From assembly GCF_005239225.2 (NCBI RefSeq), contig NC_133299.1:8374967-8438966 (forward strand): a DNA stretch of 64,000 nucleotides, given 5' to 3'. The position numbers and the translations under genes are program-made. The DNA comes from Populus alba. Lineage: Eukaryota; Streptophyta; Magnoliopsida; Malpighiales; Salicaceae. Below the pieces are notes generated by a model that saw nothing but the letters and a program-made list of their open reading frames with translations, was not told the origin of the DNA and did no database searches. Position 1 is the stretch's first letter. Every line of letters starts with the position of its first letter. This document shows, piece after piece, positions 35,140 to 46,524 of this stretch.

Positions 35140-37108
35140 CTACACGATTTTGTCTTCTTGATTTTCCTGATAACTTGGTGATTTTGAAGTAGGAAGATTA
35201 AGACGCCAGAGCATGATTTTTGAGCAGTCCTCTGGTGGGATTCCCTTTAACTTCGTCTCGTCTTCAAGAGCTACTTGTTTGACGAATTTGATTGAGTTCT
35301 GTAAGAAAAAGAAGAAAAAAACAAAAATGAATGCGAGGAGGAAGCAAAAAAGGCCCAAAGTCTTGACATCTTGGGACGTTTTCTTCATCCTTTAAATATC
35401 ACATTGATTTTCCTACAAGTTATTTCAAGGAATTCGCAAAAAACCTGTACAGGATTCGTTGAAGATTTATATTCTAGCTTCTACAACAAGTTCATTTGCA
35501 ACATGAAGGTTAGTTACTCTTGATGTGTTTGAAGGGACCTACCTAGTCATGGTTTCCGAGGTTGGTTTAAGTTAGATAGGCACAAGTACCTGTGATGTTT
35601 GCTGGACTGATGAAGGGCGACCCCATCTCTCAGGATCCCAGAGGATTGAGCTGTTGAATCCAAAACTTGAAATATGAATTGGAGGCCTTTTATCCGTTTC
35701 GTTGTTCATTTTCCTTAGATGCCATCCGATAACCTGCGAGGAATCACATACAGGTCCTTCAATTATCACTTTCTTCTCGTTTGCTGAAAGTAATGCCATT
35801 GGCCATGTTCCAAACACCCTGCATATTATCCATCGAAAGGAAGTTCTGTCGATAATCAATCACCAATTATTATGAATCTGCTGCTGCTATCAGAAGAATT
35901 CTGGCACAGCTATTGATTCCATTCCATCATTCATCTTTTTTTAGGCTTTTGCAGAGCGATTAGTTAACGTAAACCTCATTTTTCTACAGATGAAAGCTAC
36001 ATAACAACGAATATAAAGCACAAGCTGCCCCCCTTGCTTGATAGACAAATCACTTGTAGCCTAACCACCCATTGAAAGAGTCAAAACTCAAATCAAAATG
36101 TGGGACTCGTTAGAATGATATTGTTTAATTTCCCCTGCCCAATCATACATTTTCTGGTAGAAAAATCTGTTTGTAAACTTTAAAATATATAGATTTGGTG
36201 CACCTAAGCATTCACGCTTCAGGTCTCCCATTGGATTTCGTTTAACAAGTTCTAAAACTTTGAGAATTCCACCCACCAGCCAGACATTTCTTGTTTTATT
36301 TTTATCTCTGTTTCATCTTCTTTCTTGAATTTCTTAGTGACCCCTACCTAAAGCATAGCATTGACAATTTTAAAGCTCAACTTGCGAAGCACCAAAGAAG
36401 GAGGAGGTAAGAAAAATTTACATACTCTATTTGTCTAATCTCGTCAAAGAAGCCAAGATCGTAAACATTGGAAAGCCCGGCAAAATGAACAATCCCACTC
36501 AGCCTGTGTTTTTCAATGTGCCTTAATGCTACATTCCTTTGATGATCCAACTCTGCTTCGGGATCTGTAAAATTCTCCTTGAACACCAAATGCCTATACA
36601 TAATACCTGTTTTCCTAAGGACCTCCGATACTTCATCTGAATCTGATTGCCCTTCCACAACAATCCACAATAATGGTGGAGGAACCAACCTGATCGTGTT
36701 AGCCAACCTCCTCAAGAAAACCCCTTGATACGGATCTTTAGTGCTTGTTGGCGTAACGATGATTGCCAGTCGTCGTGGCGCTAACTTGGATTCTGTTTCT
36801 TCTTTTTCCAAGAATGTTGCATGATCAGATTCCTTAGAGCTTGGTGGAGCTGGTACTGCAGTTTCAGCTATCAAACTTCTGTTGACATTACTAGCATGTG
36901 GTGTACTCGCTGCCTGCTGGTGCAACATTTCAACAGGTTGCGGCGAGGATTGCGATTTATTTGATGCAGCAACGTGACTAGTAAAAATTGAAGCCTTGCC
37001 TGCTGGAGCGAAACCTGTGAAAAACCCCATAACAAAACACAAACCAAAATGAACTATAGCTTTCTTCCATAACTGAACTCTCCTCTTTGATCTTTCCACA
37101 GAGCCCAT
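35140..37108 (-). CDS. IRX9: IRX9, GT43-family xylan backbone synthesis protein
   Basis: Three exons in transcript order: 37108-36426, 35818-35590 and 35298-35140, giving 356 residues, close to Arabidopsis IRX9 (351). A short cytosolic tail and a hydrophobic segment at about 15-36 (AIVHFGLCFVMGFFTGFAP) make a type II Golgi membrane protein. The GT43 domain starts at RRLAIIVTPTSTKDPYQGVF (112-131) and continues through ELDHQRNVALRHIE to IEGPVCDSSQVIGWHL. At the place of the metal-binding DxD motif, residues 211-213 read Gly-Leu-Ser, as in known IRX9 proteins. IRX9 is thought to act mainly as a structural partner of IRX10 and IRX14 in xylan synthase for secondary walls. An upstream in-frame ATG at 37144 exists. 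I chose 37108 because family members begin MGS. Confidence 0.95.
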
Positions 37109-37248
37109 CAAGCTAAACCCCTCAAAAACGTGATCAAAAACCAAGTTGTTGGCTCAGATACTGACCCCTGAGTTTTGGGGAAAAAGAAAGGGATTCTTTG
37201 AGAGAGATTGAGAGATGTGGAAGACAACAATTAATAAACAAGGAGTCG

Positions 37249-37256
37249 TTTTATAG
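37249..37256 (-). promoter_or_regulatory. IRX9: TATA box of IRX9
   Basis: CTATAAAA on the minus strand lies about 140 bp upstream of the IRX9 start codon, which leaves a leader of about 110 bp if transcription starts 30 bp further on. It is the only good TATA element nearby. Confidence 0.6.
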
Positions 37257-37264
37257 CGAAGTTG

Positions 37265-40200
37265 TATGTTTTTTTGCGGAGGTTGAAGCTAACTGGTCGA
37301 TGACAGGCACTGGCAAACTCAAAAGCCACATTATGATTATTCGGAACCCTTTTTTTTTTTAATTTGACGAGGCTTTGCTTCGTTTAGTTGTCACTTGAAG
37401 TGAAAGAAATCATGGAAAAATGTGTTTATTGGGAAGGACTTGAGTTGCTATCTGCACCAGATAGTTGGTGGGATGCTACCCATCAGCAAAATATATTTAG
37501 ACAAAAAAAAAAAACTTGTTTTATATTAACTTGTTGTTAAGATTAATTATAGAGGGTGTGGGTTGTGTCTGTTTAAAGATAATTTTATTACATATACCAA
37601 CCTCTTGTTAGAATTTTGGAAAAAGACCTAGCTGGTGACACATAGGGGTGAGCATTTCCGGTTCGGTTCGGTTTTTCTCCAAAATAAACGTATTAGCTAA
37701 AAAACCGGACAAACCTATATGATTTTTTGGGCTTTTTTTAGATTTAATAGGCTTTTTAATAGGCTTTTAATGGATTTCTGATGGGCTTACAATTAATTAT
37801 GCTATTATCTCATTTTCTTTGAAGATTCCAAATATATTTTAATTTTTTTACCCTTAAATATTCAATTGTATTAAATTATTATTATCAATCTTATGTTTTA
37901 TTAATTTTTTTGCCATTAAATATTCATTTATATGAAATTATTAGTGTCAATCTTGTGTTCAATATATTTTTAACTTACTAATATTTTTCTACTTCTGAAA
38001 AGTTTAAATAAATAACAGTATAACACACACTCACGATCACACACAATAAGTTAAAATCTAAATTACAAAATACAAACCATTTTTCTTTCAAAGGGCTTTA
38101 ACAAAAAATAACAAATAAATCCAAAGACAAAAAATAAATCTTCATGTGCACTGTCAATGCACTTCAAGAGCATTGCAACCTTGATTCCTGAAATTTATAA
38201 TCTAGATTATATTGAAAATATAAATTACCTTTGGGGTAGTGCCACTGATGAAGCATTTTGATTTTTTGAAGGTTTTCCATTTAATTAAAATGCAAACTGT
38301 TGATAATGCAAACAGTATGTACTTTTTTTAAAGATACAAATTTTTGCCATATGGCTCAGAAATAAGAACCCAAATATTGAAATAGAATATAGTTTTTTTT
38401 AAAATCGTTTTTTATTAGATCAAAAAAATTCAAAAACATTAAAAAATTAATTTTAAACAAAAATAAATTTTTAAAAATTTATCCTCTATTTGAAAAATAC
38501 TAATATCATAGATAAGGTATGTATAGTATTATTCTAGTCCATTTGAATTTAATAAGTGTTAAAAAAAAAAACCACAATGATAAATCTCTTAAAGTAAACA
38601 GACAAGTCCAATCCAATTTATTATGAATTTAAAAACCATTTCATTCAAGAGAAAGTGAAAAGAATTTGAAAATTCAAAATATTTTATAGTTACAGAAACT
38701 AGAAAGTGACCGGTGTATATGAAATAATTAAGTTAATTATATTATCATTAAGTAATTTAAATGGATACTTGTGATGATGATTTTTCATATTTCAAAATGA
38801 ATTCATATGAGTTAATGATCATGAAGTTGTTAACATTATATTTTAACTCATAAATTAATAATCAATTTGGAGAGAAGAGAAAAGAATGGAGAAGAGGTGA
38901 GGTGAGGTGAGATTATTTCATGTATATAATTTAATTCGTATATTTTAAAGAGCATTCTATTTATATATTATATGTTGTTGATATTATATGAATAACATAA
39001 ATGTATTTTATTGACATTGTGAAAGAACAGTTCAAAGGTTAGAAAGATTATTAAATGGCATAAAAACTAAAATAAGTAGGTATTATACAGAATTATTACC
39101 TATTACGAAGAATTTCTGAGATTTTTATTAGAAATATAAGGTATTATCTTAGACAGCTTTGAGAATTTAACAGAGTTGAGAAAGAGTTTCAATCTATGAT
39201 ACTTAATCATATTATTTAGAATTGATTATGATTAAAAATCTATTATATTAAACTTTTTTTTTTTGCTTACATTGATAAAATGAAAAATACTTAAGGATCA
39301 ATATGTATTATGGAATCAACAGCAAGGACTAAGATGAAATTATCATAAAAAGTCAATAATCTAAAATAGAAAACTATAACAATCTAACGGTTGCAGTTAA
39401 GTGTGTTGTAAGAATGTAGCATTGTATCATGGTTCCTCTAGGATTTAAAAGCTGAAATTAACCAGTGGTTTCAAAAGGCTTGAAGTTGTTTTATATTGTT
39501 ACTGTAAGAGTGTAGCATATGTCTATGTTTTTTTTTTTTTTAATAAAAGAAGTGGTTGTTCAATGAGGGATACCTAGAATAAATATACAAGTGTTATTCA
39601 GAAGACATATACACTAAACCGATTCACATGAAAATTATATGTGAAGGCATCACATGTATTTATAAAAAGATTCACATGACGGTTATGTAAGTGATCTTTA
39701 AACTTGAAATTACTAACATTTCATTCTCGCAGGAGTCCTATGTACGGAAAACATCTTATTGTTTTGCCTAACCATGCTGCCAACACGCACCTACCTGATC
39801 TAGAGCCACCAAGCAAGGGACCTGCCCCGTTGGAGACACCACAACTTTAGTTATCTTTATATAAGGAGTGTTATATTTTGATCTGCTACATGTTATCTTT
39901 AAGCTAATTAAGGGTAACAAATATGCAAATATTGAGTATAACATGAATACTATAAGAAGAATATTTAAGTAATCAAGAGAGGATTCATCATCCTTAGTCA
40001 ATTTGAAAAAATGTTTCATAAGTTCTCAAATGGTATTAATTGTAAATCCTTACACAAGATGGAATGAAACTTGAAAAAATTTTCAAATCTTATTCAAATA
40101 ATCAATGACTATAATGTTGAGAATATATATGATTTAATGAAGTAGACACATTCATTGCTATAATGCTTAAATCAAAACATTATTGATGAATTGATAATAA

Positions 40201-41458
40201 TTATACTGAGAAACTAAAAACTAAATAATTAAGTTAAACTCATATAACTTTTCTAATATTTGAGGAATCATGACAAGTTGTTAGATATTGTACTTGATCT
40301 TCAAATATAAATCTATCAATTGTTGAATTTATAATAAATTAATTTATTTCGTTTAATTAATCCTATTTTTATTTAGGATTGTGATTTATATTTGAGTCAA
40401 CTATTAAGGAACCTAATGAATCACACACATAAAAATTATTTGTCATAAATCAAAATGGGATGATTAATCAAGTGTGGCTTGATTGTAAATAAGTTTTAGA
40501 AAATTGATGACTAGAGTGTAATTTATATACGGAATTACAATTCTAAATCTAAAAAAATTAAATATGACTTAATTGAATAAAATTTTTAAATTTAACTTAA
40601 AATAATATATGTATTATTATTTAAGGATTGATATTTTATTATTTATAGGGTTTTTAGGTTTTTCTATAAATAAAATGTTATGTTTTTTATTTTCTATGTG
40701 AGGTTTAATGTGAAATAAAGTACAATACAAAAATACTTAAAATACAAAAAAAAAAAAACATTCTTTAAGGTATAACAATTTTTTTTTTCAGGCTTGACAT
40801 GTTAATTTAGGTTGACCTGTTTCAATCTAAGATATCATTGTCTCAATATTAAAAAAAAAATATATAAAAGTTTTTAAATTTTGTTTTAAGTCAAATTAAG
40901 TTTTGATATATTGTCTAGCTCGTATTTTTTAATCGAAGTATTTTTATCTATATTTATTTCTCAACTTTCCAAGTTAATTTTTTAGTTTGCGTTAGAATAT
41001 GTTTTTGTACTTATTTAACATAATCTTCAAACTATTTTATCAAACGTTTACATTAGGTTTTGTGTTGATGGTTAAGAAAAGAAATTGTTCCTTCGAAAAA
41101 CACGCTAGCAATGTCATGACATTAATTTTTTGGCGTTGCAAACCACTTTATCTATTTATATTTGCTTTTACTCCTCTTCTAAAATAAAAAGGGTATAGAC
41201 GGATTTTTATCTTCATGAAGTTGCAAATAAGGACATAAAAATATTTGATTTATTTAAACATAGAGTCCCCAAATTTATATATATATGAATAACTTATTAT
41301 ATTTATAATTTTTTTTTAGATGTATTGGGAAAATTTTGTTTAGTTTTTTTCTAACTTACTATAATTAAATTTTTTTTTTGTTAAATGTAAAATATAAATT
41401 TATTTTCCCCATCTATATACTTAACAAAAATTGATTATGATGAAAAATTACGTAGGAT
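37265..41458. other. Gene-poor interval upstream of IRX9
   Basis: No gene is supported. At 37643 'taggggtgagcatttccggt' and the following 'tcggttcggttttt' look like one terminus of a hAT-type element, but no inverted partner was found. About 39720-39850 is less AT-biased and carries an 83-codon frame (39768-40019, minus) that I do not recognise. About 40276-40760 begins 'tgttagatattgtacttgat' and reads like a solo LTR, without proof. Confidence 0.35.
37463..37469 (-). promoter_or_regulatory. IRX9: Candidate SMRE (secondary wall MYB site) upstream of IRX9
   Basis: ACCAACT fits the ACC(A/T)A(A/C)(T/C) element bound by MYB46/MYB83-type secondary wall regulators. It is about 355 bp upstream of the IRX9 ATG. 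A second match, ACCAACC, lies on the + strand at 37596-37602. A seven-base degenerate motif occurs often by chance, so this is only a candidate. Confidence 0.35.
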
Positions 41459-41463
41459 CTCAA

Positions 41464-41748
41464 TATCAGAAAATAATATAAATCATATTTTGAAACTTTA
41501 CCTAACAGCTTAAGTTTTTGGATTGAACAGGTTTTTTGATATGATATCAGAGCCTTGATGACAAGCAGTTATGAGTTTGAATCTCAGCATCCCCATTTAT
41601 TTCATAAAAATTAAGCATAAGGTAATATGAGTTTGCATGTTTCAAGTTTAAAAATTTTCACTTGATGAAGGTGTATTAGAGAATAATATAAATTATATCT
41701 TGTAATCTTATCTAACAATTTAAATTTTTAGATTGAGATCATTAGACA
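41464..41748 (+). mobile_element. TRIM (miniature LTR retroelement)
   Basis: Two short direct repeats, 41464-41541 (78 bp) and 41672-41748 (77 bp), share 'agaataatataaat' (first copy 'agaaaataatataaat'), 'cttacctaaca' (approximately) and 'tttttggattga' (approximately). Directly after the first comes 'tgatatcagagcc' (41542-41554), one mismatch from the plant primer-binding site for initiator methionine tRNA (TGGTATCAGAGC). The second copy starts TG and ends CA. The pentamer CTCAA lies immediately outside both ends (41459-41463 and 41749-41753), the usual 5-bp target duplication. The 130-bp core has no coding capacity, so movement would need proteins from another element. Confidence 0.85.
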
Positions 41749-41753
41749 CTCAA

Positions 41754-42333
41754 ATAAAAATTTTGTTGAGAAAGATAAGTATAAAAATATTGAGATTTAA
41801 TTTTAATATAAATGAGAAGGGAAATAAAAAGTAGGAACACTCTTCACACGAATAATCCCCAGGGAATGGATAACAAAAACAATTTTCTGATTTCCAAGCC
41901 AAACAAACGAAGCTAAGAGTGTAGTTGAAGCATAGTTCACGTCAGACAACTGGAACGAAAAAAGGCCATTCCTTCGGATCTCGTAGAAAGATGGGAATGT
42001 ATGGAAGTCGAAGCCACTGGTTCATCACACAAAACATTCAATAATCACCAATAACATTATTTTCACAAACAGTTGAGAGGTTTGCTATTAAATCACAACC
42101 TTCTTCCATCAGCAAGATGAATCTTTTTTATATATATATTAATATAGTTTCAAATAAGAAAGCAAACTCAAAACTTAACTAATTAAGTTAGACCAGCAAG
42201 ATAATCTTGATATTAAATATGCCAGAAAACAATCGGACGTGACACAACAGAGCACACCTATCTCAAGACAAGTTCAGTTCCTAGTTAAACCATTACCCCC
42301 CATAGAACTCCTAGATGACTCTAAATATTCAAT

Positions 42334-42364
<31 letters not shown>

Positions 42365-42551
42365 CTATATGCTCATTTGGGTAGAGATAACTTGAAACCA
42401 AAATGCTTAAATTAACTAATCGGACCACGAATAAGCTTGTAAGAATCCAAAGCAAGCACAAAACGTAAGAGAAAAATGGCAATCCGTCCTCAAAACTTGG
42501 AGAATCAAACCAGCTGAAACAGAGACATAGACTAGCCTAACAAAACACACT
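41754..42551. other. 3' flank of the eEF1A copy
   Basis: This contains an A-run at about 42338-42364 and the probable 3'UTR of the eEF1A copy just left of 42552. No further gene is seen. Confidence 0.4.
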
Positions 42552-44061
42552 TCATTTTCCACCTTTCTTTACTGCAGACTTTGTGACCTTGGCACCAGAT
42601 GCATCTTTCTTCTCAACACTCTTGATGACACCAACAGCCACGGTCTGGCGCATGTCCCTCGCAGCAAAACGACCAAGAGGAGGATAGGCAGAAAAGGTCT
42701 CAACAACCGTAGGCTTGGTGGGAATCATCTTCACAAACCCAGCATCACCATTTTCAAGAACTTTGGCTCCTTCTCAAGCTCTTTCCGATCGCCTGTCAAT
42801 CTTGGTCAAAATCTCTGAAAACTTGACAGCAATGTGTGAGGTGTGACAATCAAGGACAGGAGCATATCCGTTTCCAATCTGACCTGGGTGGTTCATGATG
42901 ATGACCTGAAAGGTGAAGTTAGCAGCCTCCTTGGCAGGATCATCCTTATAGTTAGAAGCAACAAAACCGCGCTTGAGATCCTTGACAGCAACATTTTTAA
43001 CATTGAAACCAACATTGTCACCTGAAAGGGCCTCCTGGAGAGCTTCATGGTGCACCTCAACATATTTAACTTCAGTGGTCAGTCCAGAGGGGCCAAAGGT
43101 CACAACCATTCCAGGCTTCAGGATACCAGTCTCAACTCGTCCAACAGGTACAGTTCCAATACCTCCAATCTTGTAGACATCCTGAAGTGGAAGACGGAGG
43201 GGCTTGTCTGACGGTCTCCTGGGCTCATTGATCTGGTCAAGAGATTCAAGGAGGGTAGGGCCCTGGTACCAGTCAAGGTTGGTAGACCTCTCAATCATGT
43301 TATCGCCCTCAAAACCAGAGATAGGGACAAAGGGGATCTTCTCGGGGTTGTAACCAACCTTCTTCAAGTAAGAGGAAACTTCCTTCACAATTTCACCGTA
43401 CCTGGGCCTTGGAGTACTTGGGGGTGGTAGCATCCATCTATAAACAACAGCCACCAAAAGCAACGCAAGCACCGGTCAGGAGTCTAAAATTTTAAACAAC
43501 TGAAATTCAAGTATACATGAAGCATCAAAGAAAAAGCTGAACAAATTAATAGAAATTTTTTTTACCTTGTTGCAACAGCAAATCATCTGCTTGACACCAA
43601 GGGTAAAAGCAAGTAGGGCATGCTCACGGGTCTGGCCATCCTTGGAGATACCAGCTTCAAAACCACCAGTGGTGGAATCAATAATGAGGACAGCACAGTC
43701 AGCCTGTGAGGTACCAGTGATCATATTCTTAATAAAGTCACGATGACCAGGAGCATCAATGACAGTGCAGTAGTACTTGGTGGTCTCAAACTTTGACAGT
43801 GCAGTAGTACATGGTGGTCTCAAACTTCCAGAGAGCAATATCAATGGTGATACTGCGCTCACGCTCAGCCTCAAGCTTGTCCAAAACCCAGGCATACTTA
43901 AATGACCTTTTGTTCATCCCAGCAGCTTCCTTCTCAAACCTCTCAATGACACGTTTGTCAATACCTCCAAGCTTGAAGGTCCAATGACCAGTGGTGGTTG
44001 ACTTGCCAGAGTCAACATGGCCGATGACCACAATGTTAATGTGTGTCTTCTCCTTAACCAT
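42552..44061 (-). pseudogene. Translation elongation factor eEF1A copy, frame broken
   Basis: Two coding exons (44061-43566 and 43437-42552) cover the whole eEF1A protein. It keeps the P-loop [16 protein letters not shown] and NK|MD (split by the 128-bp intron), and ends KKGGK. eEF1A is the GTPase that brings aminoacyl-tRNA to the ribosome. The frame is broken by a 34-bp tandem duplication (43761-43827; +1), one extra base near 43404 and loss of two bases near 42780. Other changes include RERSITID for the usual RERGITID in switch I. Introns, leader and TATA box are kept, so this is a duplicated gene that decayed, not a processed copy. A poor assembly is the alternative. Confidence 0.85.
43761..43827 (-). 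repeat. 34-bp tandem duplication inside the eEF1A copy
   Basis: 'gacagtgcagtagtac' through 'ggtggtctcaaactt' appears at 43761-43793 and again at 43795-43827 with one mismatch. The period is 34 bp, which is not a multiple of three. It covers the codons of [10 protein letters not shown] and so duplicates part of the G-domain while shifting the frame. Confidence 0.9.
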
Positions 44062-45016
44062 GATAAAATTTGGGAGAGAAGCAGAAATTGATAAAAAAAA
44101 AAAAAACAAAGGCTTGCTAAATACATAAAAACATATTGAATGGAAGCAATAACATACAAGAGAAACATTACCAATAATGTAATTTAAACAGTCTAATTCT
44201 TAAAATGCAACAAATCATAATTCAACAATAGCAAAACAAATACCACATTCAAACAATTACCTTGCATAAGGCAACACAACAAGTCAACACTACTGGTGCA
44301 ATAAGAGAACCAAACTAGCATAAAAAGTATTCACAAATAATCACAGCTTACAAACATAACTAAAAAACGAAAACCCTTGAAAAATAACCAGGTCAAAAGC
44401 ATGGAATTTACCGTTAAAGTAAAGCCACTGAACAAGTCAAGAAATCCACATTCCCATTAGATGCAGGCACTTTAGATCAGGTCAAAAAGAACCAAATGAT
44501 ATCAAGGTTCAGTTTGTTTATGCCTTGTTTCCGATGGAAAAGGATACAAACATAAACTACATGATAAAAAAAATAATCAAATCAAGATCCTTAAATGAAA
44601 AGAGCAACGACAACTGATTGGTGATGAAACAAAACATTAACTGATATAAACATAACACAGGAACAAAAGAAAACGAATTCACTGTCAGAATTCAATCAAA
44701 ACAAACAGTTTTTCCGTCAATTAAAAATAACAAAAACTGAATCATCAGATCTGAAATGTGACACAACCACAAGTAAACATCAGTTGAAGCGAGGTATAAG
44801 AACCAAAACTTATAATACATGAAATCAAAGGTTTCTATCAATCAAAAAAGGAATCATATCAGACAAGTAAGCATAACAGAATAATAAATGTAGAGAAAGA
44901 GAGAGAAGGGATCGAACCTTAAAGAAAGGGAATTGAGAAACGAAGGAGCTCTCTCGCAGCTACAGGGAGCAACGTTGAGAGCAAGCGAAAGAGCGGGAGT
45001 TTTGAGGCTTTCGCTG
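44062..45016 (-). other. Leader intron and 5' leader of the eEF1A copy
   Basis: A first non-coding exon is suggested at about 44919-44990 (minus), ending 'cctttctttaag|gttcgatc' with a clean 5' splice site. The intron would run to shortly before the ATG at 44061. A long intron in the 5' leader is typical of plant eEF1A genes. The 3' splice site is unsure; 'tatttag' near 44122 is the best candidate. Confidence 0.5.
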
Positions 45017-45023
45017 CTTTATA
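45017..45023 (-). promoter_or_regulatory. TATA box of the eEF1A copy
   Basis: TATAAAG on the minus strand (context CTCATATAAAGCAGCG) lies about 30 bp upstream of the proposed first leader exon. It suggests that the broken copy keeps its own promoter. Confidence 0.6.
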
Positions 45024-45054
45024 TGAGGACACTTTAGTGCTTTGAGAGTTTGTA

Positions 45055-45225
45055 TCAGTTATTTTTTAAATATATTAAAATATATTTTTTTTATTTTAAA
45101 AAATATATTTTTTTATCAATACATTAAAATAATTTAAAAATATTAAAAATATATTAATTTAAAAAAAATAATAATTTTTAAAAATTTTCAAAAGCATTTT
45201 CCAACCACGGTGCAAAACACAGTAA
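45055..45225. repeat. Dispersed AT-rich MITE-like repeat, copy 5
   Basis: It shares 'ttaaaatatattttttttat', 'aatacattaaaataattta' and 'ttttcaaaagcatttt' with copies 2 and 3. It lies directly next to the Harbinger-like block, as copy 2 does near 18600. Confidence 0.55.
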
Positions 45226-45745
45226 GATAGTTTGATATTGCAGTAACTTTTGTGGTTGTGATTAAAAAAATTATTTTATAAAAAAATACTTTTAGTTGAG
45301 GTTAGTTTGGTAAAATATATATTTGGTTAAAACTGTGGTTGAAATTGAAATTGAACAAAACATAATTTAATATGTTAAGCTTAAAATGTTTTTCAAATTG
45401 AGGTTATAAAATAACTAAAAAAGACATATATTAATATTAATGGTTTCTAATTAAAATATTATAGATTTAACTACTGTTATTATATCATGAAATAAACAAT
45501 ATTTTATATAAAATATTTTTTATTGTTCCATTCAACTTATCTGTAATTTCATTACGTACGAAATTCATCCGACAATGATTACAGTTTTCATGGCTTCCTA
45601 AGTATGCAACAACATCAGGAAAAATATTATCAAGAACAAAATTGAGATTGAGATTGCGATCAAATTCTGCAAATGTTATGTCATCATGCGATCTCTTTTT
45701 AATGTAATTATGCAGTGCCATTGAATAATGTTAAAGACTAGTTTT
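45226..45745 (-). pseudogene. PIF/Harbinger transposase remnant and terminal sequence
   Basis: The minus-strand frame 45485-45721 (78 residues) begins MALHNYIKKRSHDDITFAEF and continues with DNIFPDVVAYLGS and MNFVRNEITDKL. This matches the C-terminal end of plant PIF/Harbinger nucleases (ALHNYIR..S.DD at the end of the DDE domain, then a short tail with MR..RDEIA). The catalytic part upstream is absent. The 45226-45484 stretch ('gtttgatattgcagtaactt', 'gtggttgtgattaaaaaaa') is probably the terminal region of the same element. It is a relic without catalytic residues. Confidence 0.6.
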
Positions 45746-46524
45746 TCAAATCAAACACAATATTGAGAAAATTTTTTTGGAATTTTTTTTATTTTACTGA
45801 GTCGGAATCGGTCCAATGCATTTCGTTGGGGCAGACCCGGTTAGGCCATGAATAGTGGAGATGGGGAAATGCAGTAGAAGAAGAAGAAGAAGAAGAAAGA
45901 AGGAAGAAGAAGAAAAGGGAATGGGAAGAGCAGGCTACCTTGTGCGGCAACGGTGTCTTACCGGTTGTAAATTGAGGGAGCTGCTTGGCCGATGAATGAC
46001 GATCCTTTTTATTCTTCCTCTGTCTCTGCTTTTCTTCTCTCTTTCAGGCCGTGCCTCTGTTTACAACAGGAAACACACAAAGAGGGAAGAAAACACAAGA
46101 AACCAGAGAAAGTAAAATATAAAAGAAACAAAAGAATAGGAAGCAGCTAGGGATATCGTCTTTAACTTTGTCCGCAGACCAGAGAGAGAAGCAGAAGAGG
46201 AGAGATCCAGAAAGCAAAAGGAAAATGGAAGACTAAATAAAAAAAAAAAAAGAAGAGGAAGGCAGCATTGGTTAACATGCCCTTCCTCACCATCATCTTT
46301 CAAGCAGCAACTTGAAGTTGCTTTTGTTATTTTATGGTTTAAACGCAAAATAATAATGGGTTCCACAAATAAACACTAACTTGTGTTTAAAGGTAACCAA
46401 ATAATTTATTTTTATGGTCTACTTCGAAAGCAGAAACAGCCACCCAAAAAAAAAAAAAACACTTTCTTAGCCCTTCGATTTAAATTAGGGATTCTCCATC
46501 TATTGTTGGATTGTTTTCAATCTA
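45746..46524. other. Intergenic DNA with purine-rich tracts
   Basis: A (GAA)n tract lies at about 45879-45918. The 101-codon minus-strand frame 46061-46366 is rich in Phe, Ser and Leu and lies over pyrimidine-rich sequence, so it is not supported as a gene. Confidence 0.4.

Noticed and set aside
37109..37144. Upstream in-frame ATG of IRX9 (MVFDHVFEGFSL)
   Set aside because: Family members start MGS, which matches the ATG at 37108. The longer form would add an atypical N terminus before the membrane anchor.
44905..44920. GGTTCGATCCC on the minus strand, like a tRNA T-loop
   Set aside because: It lies at the first exon/intron junction of the eEF1A leader. No matching acceptor stem, anticodon arm or D-arm is visible around it.
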